Shown here piece after piece: positions 38,252 to 46,552 of a stretch of 64,000 nt of DNA (positions are counted from its first letter, which is position 1; every line of letters starts with the position of its first letter). The notes beneath the pieces are model-generated. The model had not been told where the DNA came from and searched no databases. It saw nothing but the letters and a program-made list of their open reading frames with translations. Source of the stretch: Actinopolyspora alba (GTDB lineage Bacteria; Actinomycetota; Actinomycetes; Mycobacteriales; Pseudonocardiaceae); contig NZ_FOMZ01000001.1 of NCBI RefSeq assembly GCF_900112765.1, positions 1 through 64,000 on the forward strand. Reading direction: 5' to 3'. The position numbers were made by a program, and so were the translations under genes.

Positions 38252-39370
38252 TCAGCTCTGCTGTTCCTGGTCGTGCTGCTGCTTGCGCCACCGGATACCG
38301 GACTCCAGCAGCCCGTCGATCTGCCCCTCGAGCACCGACTCGGGGTTTCCCACCTCGTAGCCGCTACGGAGGTCCTTGACCATCTGGTACGGATGCAGCA
38401 CGTAGGAACGGATCTGGTTGCCCCAGCCGGAACCGCTGCTGTCGCGCAGCGCGTCGAGCTGGGCCCGCTCCTCCTCCCGCTTGCGCGCCAGCAGCTTGGA
38501 CTGCAACACCCGCATGGCCGCTGCCTTGTTCTGCAGCTGGGACTTCTCGTTCTGGCAGGAAACCACGATCCCCGTGGGGTGGTGGGTCAGCCGAACCGCC
38601 GAATCGGTGGTGTTCACGCTCTGCCCGCCGGGGCCGGATGAGCGGAACACGTCCACCCGGATGTCCTTCTCGGGGATCTCCACGTGGTCGGTCTCCTCGA
38701 CCACCGGCAGCACCTCCACACCCGCGAACGAGGTCTGCCTGCGCCCCTGGTTGTCGAACGGTGAGATACGCACCAAGCGGTGGGTGCCCTGTTCCACCGA
38801 AAGGGTGCCGTAGGCGAAGGGGGTGTCCACCCGGAAGGTCGCGGACTTCACGCCCGCCTCCTCCGCGTAGGAGGTGTCGTAGACCTCGGTCCCGTACTCG
38901 TGGCGTTCCGCCCACCGCAGGTACATCCGCAGCAGCATCTCGGCGAAGTCGGCGGCGTCCACGCCGCCCGCCTCCGCCCGGATGGTGACCATGGCGGAAC
39001 GCTCGTCGTACTCGCCCGAGAGCAGGGTGCGGATCTCCAGATCGGCGAGATCCTTCTTGAGCTGGCCGCGTTCCTGCTCGGCCTCGGCGACGCTGGCGCT
39101 GTCGTCCTCGTTCTCACCGAGTTCGTAGAGCACTCCGAGGTCTTCGAGACGCTGTCGAAGCCCGGTGATCTTGCGCAGATCGCTCTGCTTGTACACGAGC
39201 TGGCTGTTGATCCGCTGGGCGTATTCGACGTCGTCCCACAGGTCCGGGCGAGCCGCTTCCTCCTCCAGCTCCGCGATCCGGGCCCGCAACGCATCGAGAT
39301 CCATGACTCGCTCGATGCCCTCGAGGGTTTCGGACATGTCCTTGAGCTCGGCGGCGACGTCGGGGTTCAC
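38252..39370 (-). CDS. prfB: Peptide chain release factor 2
   Basis: A 372-residue release factor that reads UGA and UAA. The SPF recognition tripeptide is at [14 protein letters not shown] (~203-205) and the catalytic GGQ at [17 protein letters not shown] (~248-250). The frame is uninterrupted from the GTG at 39370, so the programmed frameshift used for autoregulation in many other bacteria is absent. The Gln/His-rich tail ([11 protein letters not shown]) is short. Confidence 0.97.
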   Translation of the reverse strand: MNPDVAAELKDMSETLEGIERVMDLDALRARIAELEEEAARPDLWDDVEYAQRINSQLVYKQSDLRKITGLRQRLEDLGVLYELGENEDDSASVAEAEQERGQLKKDLADLEIRTLLSGEYDERSAMVTIRAEAGGVDAADFAEMLLRMYLRWAERHEYGTEVYDTSYAEEAGVKSATFRVDTPFAYGTLSVEQGTHRLVRISPFDNQGRRQTSFAGVEVLPVVEETDHVEIPEKDIRVDVFRSSGPGGQSVNTTDSAVRLTHHPTGIVVSCQNEKSQLQNKAAAMRVLQSKLLARKREEERAQLDALRDSSGSGWGNQIRSYVLHPYQMVKDLRSGYEVGNPESVLEGQIDGLLESGIRWRKQQHDQEQQS

Positions 39371-39451
39371 GGTTCCCCAGCCTACTTCACAGCTTCACGG
39401 CCACGGACGTGGACCGGCGGTCCTTTTCCGAGCTCGGACCTCACGCGAAGG

Positions 39452-39949
39452 TCATTCGGGTATCGCGTCGAGCATCTTGATGACCGCACGGTTGTGCGCC
39501 ACCGAGAAGTCCGCCGCGGCCTTCTCGTAGGGGTCCTCGGCCACCTTGGCGGCGTTCTTGGCCTCGTTGAGCTTCTCGACGTACTGCTCACGGGCCGAGG
39601 TGACCAGGTGGTCACGTTGTTTCGCGGTGAGCATGCCGGCATAGCGCAACCGCAACAGCAGCGGGCTGCGCACGTTGTCCGGCCCCGGTTCGGTGTTCAG
39701 CCACGACTTGAAGGCACGCTTGCCCGCCGCCGTGATGATGTACTGCTGGCTGGAGCGGGGCCCCTGTTTGCCGAGGCGCAACATGCCGTCCTCGGCCAGC
39801 GCGGGCAGTTCCCGGTAAACCTGGCTGCGGGTGACGCTGAAGAACCCGCTGAACCGGTCGGTGGCCGCGGCCACCAACTGTCCCCCGGTCATCGGCCCCT
39901 CGTGGAGAAGTCCCAGCAAGGCTGCGGATGTCGCATTCAGGTCGGTCAC
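39452..39949 (-). CDS. PadR-family transcriptional regulator
   Basis: A 165-residue protein. The N-terminal winged helix contains TSAALLGLLHEGPMTGGQLVAAA, YRELPALAEDGMLRLG and the tyrosine-rich wing QYIITAAGKRAFKSWL. The C-terminal helices (~95-165) resemble the PadR-like dimerisation domain. The GTG at 39949 follows TAGGAG. Earlier start codons lack a ribosome site. Ligand and targets are unknown. Confidence 0.88.
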   Translation of the reverse strand: MTDLNATSAALLGLLHEGPMTGGQLVAAATDRFSGFFSVTRSQVYRELPALAEDGMLRLGKQGPRSSQQYIITAAGKRAFKSWLNTEPGPDNVRSPLLLRLRYAGMLTAKQRDHLVTSAREQYVEKLNEAKNAAKVAEDPYEKAAADFSVAHNRAVIKMLDAIPE

Positions 39950-40306
39950 GGCTCCTACGGTGCCACGGCACTGACAGGCTGTCCACAATGGCCGTATGCC
40001 GTGTCCGAAACAGCAGCGCAACCACTGGGTTCGGTGAACACGCAACGCATCCAATCAAGCGCTTGGAACCACTGTCGCGACCCGGATTCACTTTCATCGC
40101 GGTTTCATCCCCCGGGAGCGACCGATTCGTGCACTCACTGTCCGCTGGACAGGGTCAATTTTTAACTCGAAATGGGTAAATCTGGTTGAGATGCTGCGTA
40201 AGACCCGCTGTTAAGGGCACCCTTCACACTGGCCGGCAGCGTAACGGGGCCGGGCACTGCGACGGGAACGTACGGGACGGACCCGCCGAGCTAGGGAGGT
40301 AACACC
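39950..40306. other. Intergenic region between the PadR gene and the small zinc-ribbon gene
   Basis: 357 bases with no gene. A perfect palindrome CAAGCGCTTG (40056-40065) could be a regulator site. TTGAGA (40186-40191) and TGTTAA (40209-40214) with 17 bases between may be a promoter for the downstream plus-strand gene. The stretch 40150-40190 is AT-rich relative to its surroundings. Confidence 0.4.
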
Positions 40307-40519
40307 GTGCATCGGAGTCTGCTGCGGACCAAGCTCGCCCAGAGCAGGACCAAGGTGGCGAGCAAGGTTTCGGAACGGGCGAAGTCGATGATGCCGATCC
40401 AGGTGGAGAATCCGCACAACTGCATAGTGTGCGGCCGCAAGATGCGTGCCTTCCGCAGCGGGAGCAGCGAGGGGCGGGTCTGCTCGCCCAACTGTGCCCG
40501 CAAGTGGGCCGACGGCTGA
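40307..40519 (+). CDS. Small zinc-ribbon-like protein
   Basis: A 70-residue basic protein. The first ~35 residues are a positively charged helix (RTKLAQSRTKVASKVSERAK). The rest carries CIVCGRKMRAF and VCSPNC, a CxxC...CxxxC metal site that resembles treble-clef fingers of nucleic-acid-binding proteins. The GTG at 40307 has AGGGAGGT seven bases upstream, an excellent site. No family is recognised. RNA or DNA binding is an inference. Confidence 0.75.
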   Translation: MHRSLLRTKLAQSRTKVASKVSERAKSMMPIQVENPHNCIVCGRKMRAFRSGSSEGRVCSPNCARKWADG

Positions 40520-40750
40520 GGTCGACGGGCACGAGATCCGGGCTCGGCGATGCACGGGCCCGGAAACCGTGGAAACCACGTGCCCGTTTGCTGTGTCTCC
40601 GGCTCACGTCGCCTACCGGCGCCCGGTATCGACCCCGACAGCGACCTACCGCCCCCACTCGGGCTCGCCCCGGGGAAGGATCCCCACGAGAGGGCTCGTG
40701 AAGCGACCCTACGAAACGCCTCGCGAAGGACCGGGACCCGCGAACACGAT

Positions 40751-40781
40751 TCGACCCCCGAAGCCGTGCTCCGGGGGTCGA
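40751..40781 (-). terminator. Hairpin after the first initiator tRNA
   Basis: A 10-bp stem TCGACCCCCG (40751-40760) with CGGGGGTCGA (40772-40781) and an 11-base loop, immediately downstream of the tRNA on the minus strand. No T-tract follows. Confidence 0.55.
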
Positions 40782-40787
40782 TCTCAG

Positions 40788-40861
40788 TAGCGGGGACAGG
40801 ATTCGAACCTGTGACCTCTGGGTTATGAGCCCAGCGAGCTACCGAACTGCTCCACCCCGCG
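40788..40861 (-). tRNA. Initiator tRNA-fMet(CAT), copy 1
   Basis: A 74-base tRNA starting CGCGGGGTGGAGCAG. It has an unpaired first position (C1 opposite U72) and three consecutive G:C pairs in the anticodon stem (CTGGG-CTCATAA-CCCAG), the two hallmarks of the initiator. The T loop is TTCGAAT. CCA is not encoded. A shared upstream segment with TAGAGT (likely -10) precedes it. Confidence 0.96.
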
Positions 40862-41126
40862 CCGTGTTTCGTTGTAGTTGCAACTCTACACCGCCGCCCG
40901 CGACCGCCACACAGGGGGGTGCTCAACCGATGATCCTCTCCGCTCATCAGCGGTTTCCCCTCCACCGAACCGGGGAACAACACCTCGTACCGGATGACGG
41001 ACCGGCAAGCGTGCGCGGCTCACGTGTCCGCCCAGGAGGGGTGCCGCGATCCGGACGTGGTCCGGCTCGTGCCGCTTCCGCAGCGGTGCCGAAGGAATCC
41101 CCGACGGGGCGAACCCCAGCCGGACG

Positions 41127-41161
41127 AAAAATCGCCCCCTTCCGGGGTCCCGGAAGGGGGC
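41127..41161 (-). terminator. Rho-independent terminator of the second initiator tRNA
   Basis: A 12-bp stem GCCCCCTTCCGG (41134-41145) with CCGGAAGGGGGC (41150-41161), four-base loop, then GATTTT on the minus strand. It begins seven bases after the tRNA. Confidence 0.85.
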
Positions 41162-41168
41162 TTTCTGG

Positions 41169-41242
41169 TAGCGGGGACAGGATTTGAACCTGTGACCTCT
41201 GGGTTATGAGCCCAGCGAGCTACCGAACTGCTCCACCCCGCG
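41169..41242 (-). tRNA. Initiator tRNA-fMet(CAT), copy 2
   Basis: Differs from copy 1 at one base in the T loop (TTCAAAT instead of TTCGAAT). It has the same C1:U72 mismatch and G:C-rich anticodon stem. The 33 bases 5' of the gene (41242-41274) are identical to those of copy 1 (40861-40893), so promoter and gene were duplicated together about 381 bases apart. The 306 bases between the copies hold only terminator and promoter sequence. Confidence 0.96.
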
Positions 41243-41386
41243 CCGTGTTTCGTTGTAGTTGCAACTCTACACCGTGGCCACCCACCCCCGCGCAGGGGGT
41301 GGGGGTTACCGCGTTTTCGCTTGTCACGGAGCGGTTGGACCACCGGAACCGGGTGGCCGCTCGACCACCCGGTTCCCCACTACGGA

Positions 41387-44300
41387 TCAGCCACCGTCGC
41401 CGGTGACCTCCTCGTAACGGTTCATGGCTTCCTCCAGTCGCTGGAACGCCTGACCCAGCTGGCCGAGGTCACCGGAGCTCTGCGCGGAACGGACCTCTTC
41501 CATCGCGGCCTGCACCTCCTGCACGGCCTGGTTCACCTCGGAGCTGTTCTGCTGCCCCTGACCACTGCCCTGCTGCTGGTCCTGGTCGCTCTGCTGATCC
41601 TGGTCGCCCTGCTGCTGCCCCTGATCGCCCTGCTGTTGTCCTTGGTCGCCCTGCTGCTGGCCCTGACCGTCCTGCTGCTGGTTCTCGTCCTCGGCGGTCT
41701 CGGTGTTCTGCCCCGCCCCGGGACCGAACACCTGCTCCAGCGAGCCCTGCAACGTATCGGCATAGCCGACGCTGTCGCCGTAGGAGGTCAGCACCCTGGC
41801 CAACTGCGGGTAGGAGTCCTCGCTGTTCGGCCGGATGTAGATCGGCTCCACGTAGAGCATCCCGCCCTCGACCGGCAGGGTCAGCAGGTTACCGAACATC
41901 GCCCGAACCCCGGGGTTGTCGAACAGCGTCCGGTCCTCGGTGACCTTCGGCGTCGACTCCATCTGCCGCTGCACCTGCACCGGCCCCGGCGTCTGGTTGT
42001 CCGTGGGCAGCTCCAGCATGGTGATCTGACCGTAGGTCTCGGGATCCGAGGAGGCCGAGATCCACGCGGACAGGTTCGGACGTTCCAGCGCCGTCATCGC
42101 ACTGGTCAGCTGGAAGGTCGGCCGGTTCTGCGTGGGTGCCTGCGCGATCACGTAGAACGGCGGCTGCTTCTCACCGGAACCGCTGCGCTGGTCCTGGTTC
42201 GGATCGTTGGGAACCTCCCAGAAACCGCGGGTGGCGTAGAAGTCGCCCGGGTCGTCCACGTGGTAGCGGGCGAGCAGCTCGCGCTGCACCTTGAACATGT
42301 CGGCGGGATAGCGGAAGTGCTGCCGCAGCTCGTCACTGATCTCGCTCTTCGGCTTGATCACGCCCGGGAAGACGCCCTTCCAGGCCTCCAGCACCGGATC
42401 CTTCTCACCGAACTCGTAGAGCGTCACCTCGCCGGTGTAGGCGTCCACGGTGGCCTTCACCGAGTTCCGGATGTAGTTGATCTGCTGGTCGGGCTGAGCG
42501 ACGTTGCTGGTGGAGTCGCTGGCCGCCTGCCCGAACGAGGTCAGCTTGGAGTAGGGGTAGTTGTTCAGCGTGGTGTAGCCGTCGACGATCCACTTGATCT
42601 TCCCGTCGATCACGGCCGGGTAGGGATCGCCGTCCAACTTGAGCCACGGGGCGACCTTCTGCACCCGCTCCCGCGGATTGCGGTTGAACATGATCTGCGA
42701 CTGCGAGCCGATCTCCTGGTTGAACAGGATGTTGCGCTCGCCGTAGTTGGCCGCGAACACGGCACGGTTGAACCAGTTCCCGATGCCGACGCCACCCTCA
42801 CCCTTGTAGGTGTAGCGCGAGTTCTGCGTGTCGTACTCCTGCGGCTCCTCACCCTGCTCGGCACCGACGATGGCGTAGTCCTGGTTGAGCTCGCCGTAGT
42901 AGACCCTGGGCTGCTCGACCGGGATCTCGCCCTGGCCATCGTTGGCGACATCGCTCATCGAGAACACCGGGTAGGCACCGGTGTCGCCTCCTTCGCCGGG
43001 CACCGAGCTGACGCGGTCGGCGGGTGCGCTCACGAAACCGTTGCCGTGGGTGTAGACCATGTGCCGGTTGATCCAGGACTGCTGGTTCTCGGCCAGGCCA
43101 TCGGTGTTGATCCCGCGCACGGCGACCAGGTAGTCCTGCAGTTCGCCGTTCTCGTCCCGGTAGCGGTCGATGTCGAGCTCTTCCGGGAACCCGTAGAAGT
43201 TGAACTGCTGCTGCAGCTGGGTGAACGTCTCGGAGAGCAGGCTCGGGTCGAGCAGCCGTACGTTGGAGACGGTGCCGGTGTCCTGGGCGACCTCCTCCGG
43301 AGTGACATCGGAACCATCCGAGCCGGAACCGGAACCACCGGAGTCCGAGTCACCGCCCTGCGTGTAGTTCTCGCGAACTGTCACGTCCTCCTTGCTGATG
43401 CCGAAGGCCTGCCTGGTGGCGGCTATGTTGCGCTCGATGGAGGTCGCCTCGCGCTGGTTGGCGTTGGGTTCGACCGAGAACTGCTGCAGCAGTGCGGGCC
43501 ACAGCGCGCCGATGACCAGACTGGACAGCACCAGCAACACCGTCGCCAGCGCCGGAATCTGCAGGTTGCGCAGGAACACGGCGGCGAAGAAGGCCAGCGC
43601 GCAGATGATGGAGATGCAGAGCAGGATCACCTTCGCGGGCATCACCGCGTTGAGGTCGGTGTAGCTGGCACCGGTGAACAGCTCACTGCGCTGCGAAAGC
43701 AGCAGATCCCAGCGGTCGAAGAAGAAGTCGACGGCCTTGAGCAGCACGAAGATCCCGGCCAGCAGGGCGAGTTGGATCCGGGCGGGCTGCGAGATCTGCC
43801 CGGACCTGCCCGCGAGCTTGATGCCACCGAAGATGTAGTGCACGGCCAGTGCGCCGAAGAACGACAGCGTGACGGCGATGAACGCCCAGGCCAGCAGCCA
43901 GCGGAAGAACGGCAGCTGGAAGATGTAGAGGCTGATGTCGTTGCCGAAGACCGGGTCCTCGGTCCCGAACGGGGTGCGGTTCAGGAACAGCTGCACCATG
44001 CGCCAGTCTCCGGTGGCGGCCAGACCACCGATGGCGCCGACGATCGCCGGGATTCCGATGCCGAACCACTTGGACCGCTGCGTGATGACGGTGCGGTATC
44101 GCATCAGCGGGTCGTCCTGCCCACTTCCGAGCGGCACGAACACGGGTCTGTTGCGATAGGCCAGCCAGAGGTTCAACGCCAGGATTCCGGCGAGGAAAAC
44201 GGCCGCACAGACGAACAACACGATCCGGGTGAGCACGATCGTCGTGAAGATCCCCCGGTAGTCGATACTGCCGAACCACAGCCAATTGACGTATGTCCCG

Positions 44301-44407
44301 ATCAGGCGTGATCCGACTATCAGTCCTACCAGCACGACCGCGCCCAGGATCAGAAGGATCCGGCTTCGCCGGGACAAATTGGGTACTCCTACCGGCCTCG
44401 TGGCCAC
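41387..44407 (-). CDS. UPF0182 family large membrane protein
   Basis: A 1,006-residue protein of the UPF0182 family (Rv3193c type). Seven hydrophobic spans fill ~15-320 (for example ILLILGAVVLVGLIVGSRLI, IQLALLAGIFVLLKAVDFFF, TVLLVLSSLVIGALWPALL). The large remaining part is extracytoplasmic, with GIGNWFNRAVFAANYG and FRYPADMFKVQRELLARYHV as conserved blocks. Near the C-terminus a Gln/Gly/Asp tract of 7-residue repeats (QQQGDQG) separates a final helical segment. The GTG at 44407 follows AGGGAG. Homologues are essential or near-essential envelope proteins of unknown function. Confidence 0.94.
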   Translation of the reverse strand: MATRPVGVPNLSRRSRILLILGAVVLVGLIVGSRLIGTYVNWLWFGSIDYRGIFTTIVLTRIVLFVCAAVFLAGILALNLWLAYRNRPVFVPLGSGQDDPLMRYRTVITQRSKWFGIGIPAIVGAIGGLAATGDWRMVQLFLNRTPFGTEDPVFGNDISLYIFQLPFFRWLLAWAFIAVTLSFFGALAVHYIFGGIKLAGRSGQISQPARIQLALLAGIFVLLKAVDFFFDRWDLLLSQRSELFTGASYTDLNAVMPAKVILLCISIICALAFFAAVFLRNLQIPALATVLLVLSSLVIGALWPALLQQFSVEPNANQREATSIERNIAATRQAFGISKEDVTVRENYTQGGDSDSGGSGSGSDGSDVTPEEVAQDTGTVSNVRLLDPSLLSETFTQLQQQFNFYGFPEELDIDRYRDENGELQDYLVAVRGINTDGLAENQQSWINRHMVYTHGNGFVSAPADRVSSVPGEGGDTGAYPVFSMSDVANDGQGEIPVEQPRVYYGELNQDYAIVGAEQGEEPQEYDTQNSRYTYKGEGGVGIGNWFNRAVFAANYGERNILFNQEIGSQSQIMFNRNPRERVQKVAPWLKLDGDPYPAVIDGKIKWIVDGYTTLNNYPYSKLTSFGQAASDSTSNVAQPDQQINYIRNSVKATVDAYTGEVTLYEFGEKDPVLEAWKGVFPGVIKPKSEISDELRQHFRYPADMFKVQRELLARYHVDDPGDFYATRGFWEVPNDPNQDQRSGSGEKQPPFYVIAQAPTQNRPTFQLTSAMTALERPNLSAWISASSDPETYGQITMLELPTDNQTPGPVQVQRQMESTPKVTEDRTLFDNPGVRAMFGNLLTLPVEGGMLYVEPIYIRPNSEDSYPQLARVLTSYGDSVGYADTLQGSLEQVFGPGAGQNTETAEDENQQQDGQGQQQGDQGQQQGDQGQQQGDQDQQSDQDQQQGSGQGQQNSSEVNQAVQEVQAAMEEVRSAQSSGDLGQLGQAFQRLEEAMNRYEEVTGDGG

Positions 44408-44645
44408 AGCGCACTCCCTGGTGACGATCCGCGGGCAACGGGGCCGGGTCACCGGTGCGACCCGGGCTCCCGTGCGGTCAACTCTACGACCTCGTCACGA
44501 GATGGTGGGACGCGCCCGCGAATTCGCATCAAACGGACATCCCGCCCAACGCGGGATCACCGGGTGGAAAGGTGTGCCGATCACCTGCGACGAGCGCTGC
44601 CACGGGGATCGAACCGGGAGGTCTCGGCGGTGCGACGATGGGTGA

Positions 44646-45209
44646 ATGTCGTCCGCTATCACCGAGGAAATGACCGCGGGGTTGCCCGCGGTGGCACGCG
44701 AGATCGAGCAGTTCGTGGCTTCGGAAGGCTGGGAACGTCCGGCCAGAATGTTCGCGCTGGTCGACACCGCGGAGCTGCTGGAGGCCGAGCCCGGCCTGGC
44801 CGAACAGCTCAACACGAGTTCGACACTGACGCCGGTGGAGCAGGAAGAGCTGCCCGGCAACGACATCGGCGAGGCCCTGGCTGGTATCGGCTGGCCGGAA
44901 CGGGTACTGGGCTGCGCGCTGGTCCAGGAGATCGTGGTGCTGCCCCCGGAGGCCGAGCAGGAGCTTCCGAGCGAGGACGACGCCGCGCGGAGCGCCGCCG
45001 CGCAACACCCGGAACGCCGGGAAGCACGGCTGGTCGCCGCCGTACTGCGCGGCGGTACGCAGACCTGCCTGCTGCGATTGCGCAACAAGGACCCCGAAGT
45101 CGACGACGGCTTCGACGGTGATCCGGAGCGGGAGGAGGGCGAGCTCGTCGAGGACAGTGCCCTGGCACCGAACCTGCTCAACGCGATGCACGCCACCTTC
45201 GAGGAGTGA
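44646..45209 (+). CDS. PPA1309 family protein
   Basis: A 187-residue acidic cytosolic protein of the PPA1309 family, named after a Propionibacterium gene. Conserved segments are FALVDTAELLEAEPGLA, LAGIGWPERVLGCALVQEIV and SALAPNLLNAMHATF. The family is regularly found beside UPF0182 and the PDZ-Lon protease in actinobacteria, which supports a link to envelope biology, but no activity is known. Confidence 0.9.
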   Translation: MSSAITEEMTAGLPAVAREIEQFVASEGWERPARMFALVDTAELLEAEPGLAEQLNTSSTLTPVEQEELPGNDIGEALAGIGWPERVLGCALVQEIVVLPPEAEQELPSEDDAARSAAAQHPERREARLVAAVLRGGTQTCLLRLRNKDPEVDDGFDGDPEREEGELVEDSALAPNLLNAMHATFEE

Positions 45210-45301
45210 CGTTCCGTCGGGGGTCCGAGGCCGGTGAACGCCACTTCGGTCCCTGAGCGGCCCGGCTGTCGGCACCCGGACCCACCGGGTGCCGCGCCGA
45301 A

Positions 45302-46327
45302 TCAGCAGCGCGGGGGTGTCTCCCCAGCCCGGACCGATTCGAGCGCGTCGACCGCCTCGTCGAGGGTTCCCACCTCGATCAGCCGCATGCCCTCGGGGGC
45401 CTGGGACCTGGCCGCGGCGCAGTTGCCCTCCGGCACCAGGAAGATCTCGGCGCCCGCCTCGTGGGCGTTGGTCATCTTGAAACCGATACCGCCGATGCGA
45501 CCCACGTTGCCCTGCGAGTCGATCTCACCGGTGCCCGCGATGAACTTGCCGTCCGTGAGTTGGCCCGGGGTGAGTTTGTCCACCACGGCCAGCGAGAACA
45601 TCAGTCCGGCGGAGGGGCCACCGATGTCGGGCAGCCTGATGTCGACCTCGAAATCGACCCGCGGACGCAGCGCGGGTTGCACACCCAGAAACCCCTGGGA
45701 GCGGTCGTCCGGCGGTTGCGCGAGCCGGATGGTGGTCCGCTGCGGCTGCTGCTGCTCGTGCCTGAACCGGATGGTGACCCGCTGGCCCGGCTCGATGCCC
45801 GACAGGGCGTCCACCAACGAGCGCGGGTCACTCAGCTCGGTGCCGTTCGCCGCGATCAGCTCGTCTCCCGGCTGGATCACCCCTTCGGCGGGGCTGTCGG
45901 CGACTATCTCCTCGGCGACGAGTTCGGTGGGGTAACCGAGATGACGCAGCGCCGCGGTCTCGGCGGCGGTCTGCGAGTTGCGGAAAGCACGCGTGTTGGT
46001 CCGCTGGACCTGCTGCTCGGTCTTGTCCGGTGGGAAGTAGAGCTCGCGCGGCGCCAGGGCGTATTCGCCGCTTACCCAGAAGGTCAGCGCGCTGAAGATC
46101 GACAGTTCGTCGGTGACCGAGACGGTGGTCATGTTGAGATGGCCACTCGTCGGGAAGGTCTTCGTACCATCGATCCGGACTACCTGCCTGCCCTGGGAAG
46201 AGCCGAGCGTGTCATGGGTGGGACCGGGTCCCAGTGCCACGTAGGGCACCGGAACGAACACTCCCAGCAGCCCGAAGACCACGACCAGAACGACACTCGT
46301 AAGCAGGGTCCAGGTACGGCGACTCAC
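45302..46327 (-). CDS. Membrane-anchored PDZ-Lon protease (YlbL type)
   Basis: A 341-residue protein with one N-terminal span (LLTSVVLVVVFGLLGVFVPV), a PDZ domain at ~130-200 (ADSPAEGVIQPGDELIAANG), and a C-terminal Lon-type proteolytic domain. The Ser-Lys dyad is visible: GGPSAGLMFSLA (Ser ~240) and GIGFKMTNAHEAGA (Lys ~282), with GTGEIDSQGNVGRIGG between. The active site would face outside. The GTG at 46327 is chosen because it starts the membrane span. Corresponds to Rv3194c. Confidence 0.94.
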   Translation of the reverse strand: MSRRTWTLLTSVVLVVVFGLLGVFVPVPYVALGPGPTHDTLGSSQGRQVVRIDGTKTFPTSGHLNMTTVSVTDELSIFSALTFWVSGEYALAPRELYFPPDKTEQQVQRTNTRAFRNSQTAAETAALRHLGYPTELVAEEIVADSPAEGVIQPGDELIAANGTELSDPRSLVDALSGIEPGQRVTIRFRHEQQQPQRTTIRLAQPPDDRSQGFLGVQPALRPRVDFEVDIRLPDIGGPSAGLMFSLAVVDKLTPGQLTDGKFIAGTGEIDSQGNVGRIGGIGFKMTNAHEAGAEIFLVPEGNCAAARSQAPEGMRLIEVGTLDEAVDALESVRAGETPPRC

Positions 46328-46404
46328 AGCACGACACCCTACGTGCCGCACACCGACGGCCGGCGGGCGACTTGCGCGGCGCCCGAGATGTGGAGTTCGG
46401 CGGC

Positions 46405-46479
46405 GACGATCCCGAGCCGGGCCGGGACGATCCCGAGTCAGGTTGGGACGATCCCGAGTCGGGTAACGACGATCTCGAC
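46405..46479. repeat. Four 21-bp-spaced iterons in a divergent promoter region
   Basis: GACGATCCCGAG begins at 46405, 46426 and 46447, and GACGATCTCGA at 46468, each exactly 21 bases apart. They lie between the PDZ-Lon gene (start 46327, minus) and the DUF2342 gene (start 46553, plus). A 21-bp period is two helical turns, so all copies face one side of the DNA. Confidence 0.8.
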
Positions 46480-46552
46480 ACCACGTTCGCCCTCGGCGAG
46501 CGGCCGACCGCTCACCTACTGCCCGTCCGCCTGTTCCGCGTACGGTGGAACC

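Noticed and set aside
38252-39370. Programmed frameshift in prfB
   Set aside because: The frame from the GTG to the stop is continuous and contains both SPF and GGQ motifs, so no frameshift site is needed.
41321-44311. A 996-codon plus-strand frame
   Set aside because: It is the complement of the UPF0182 gene, with leucine runs caused by CTG triplets of the Gln repeats; no independent ribosome site or family.
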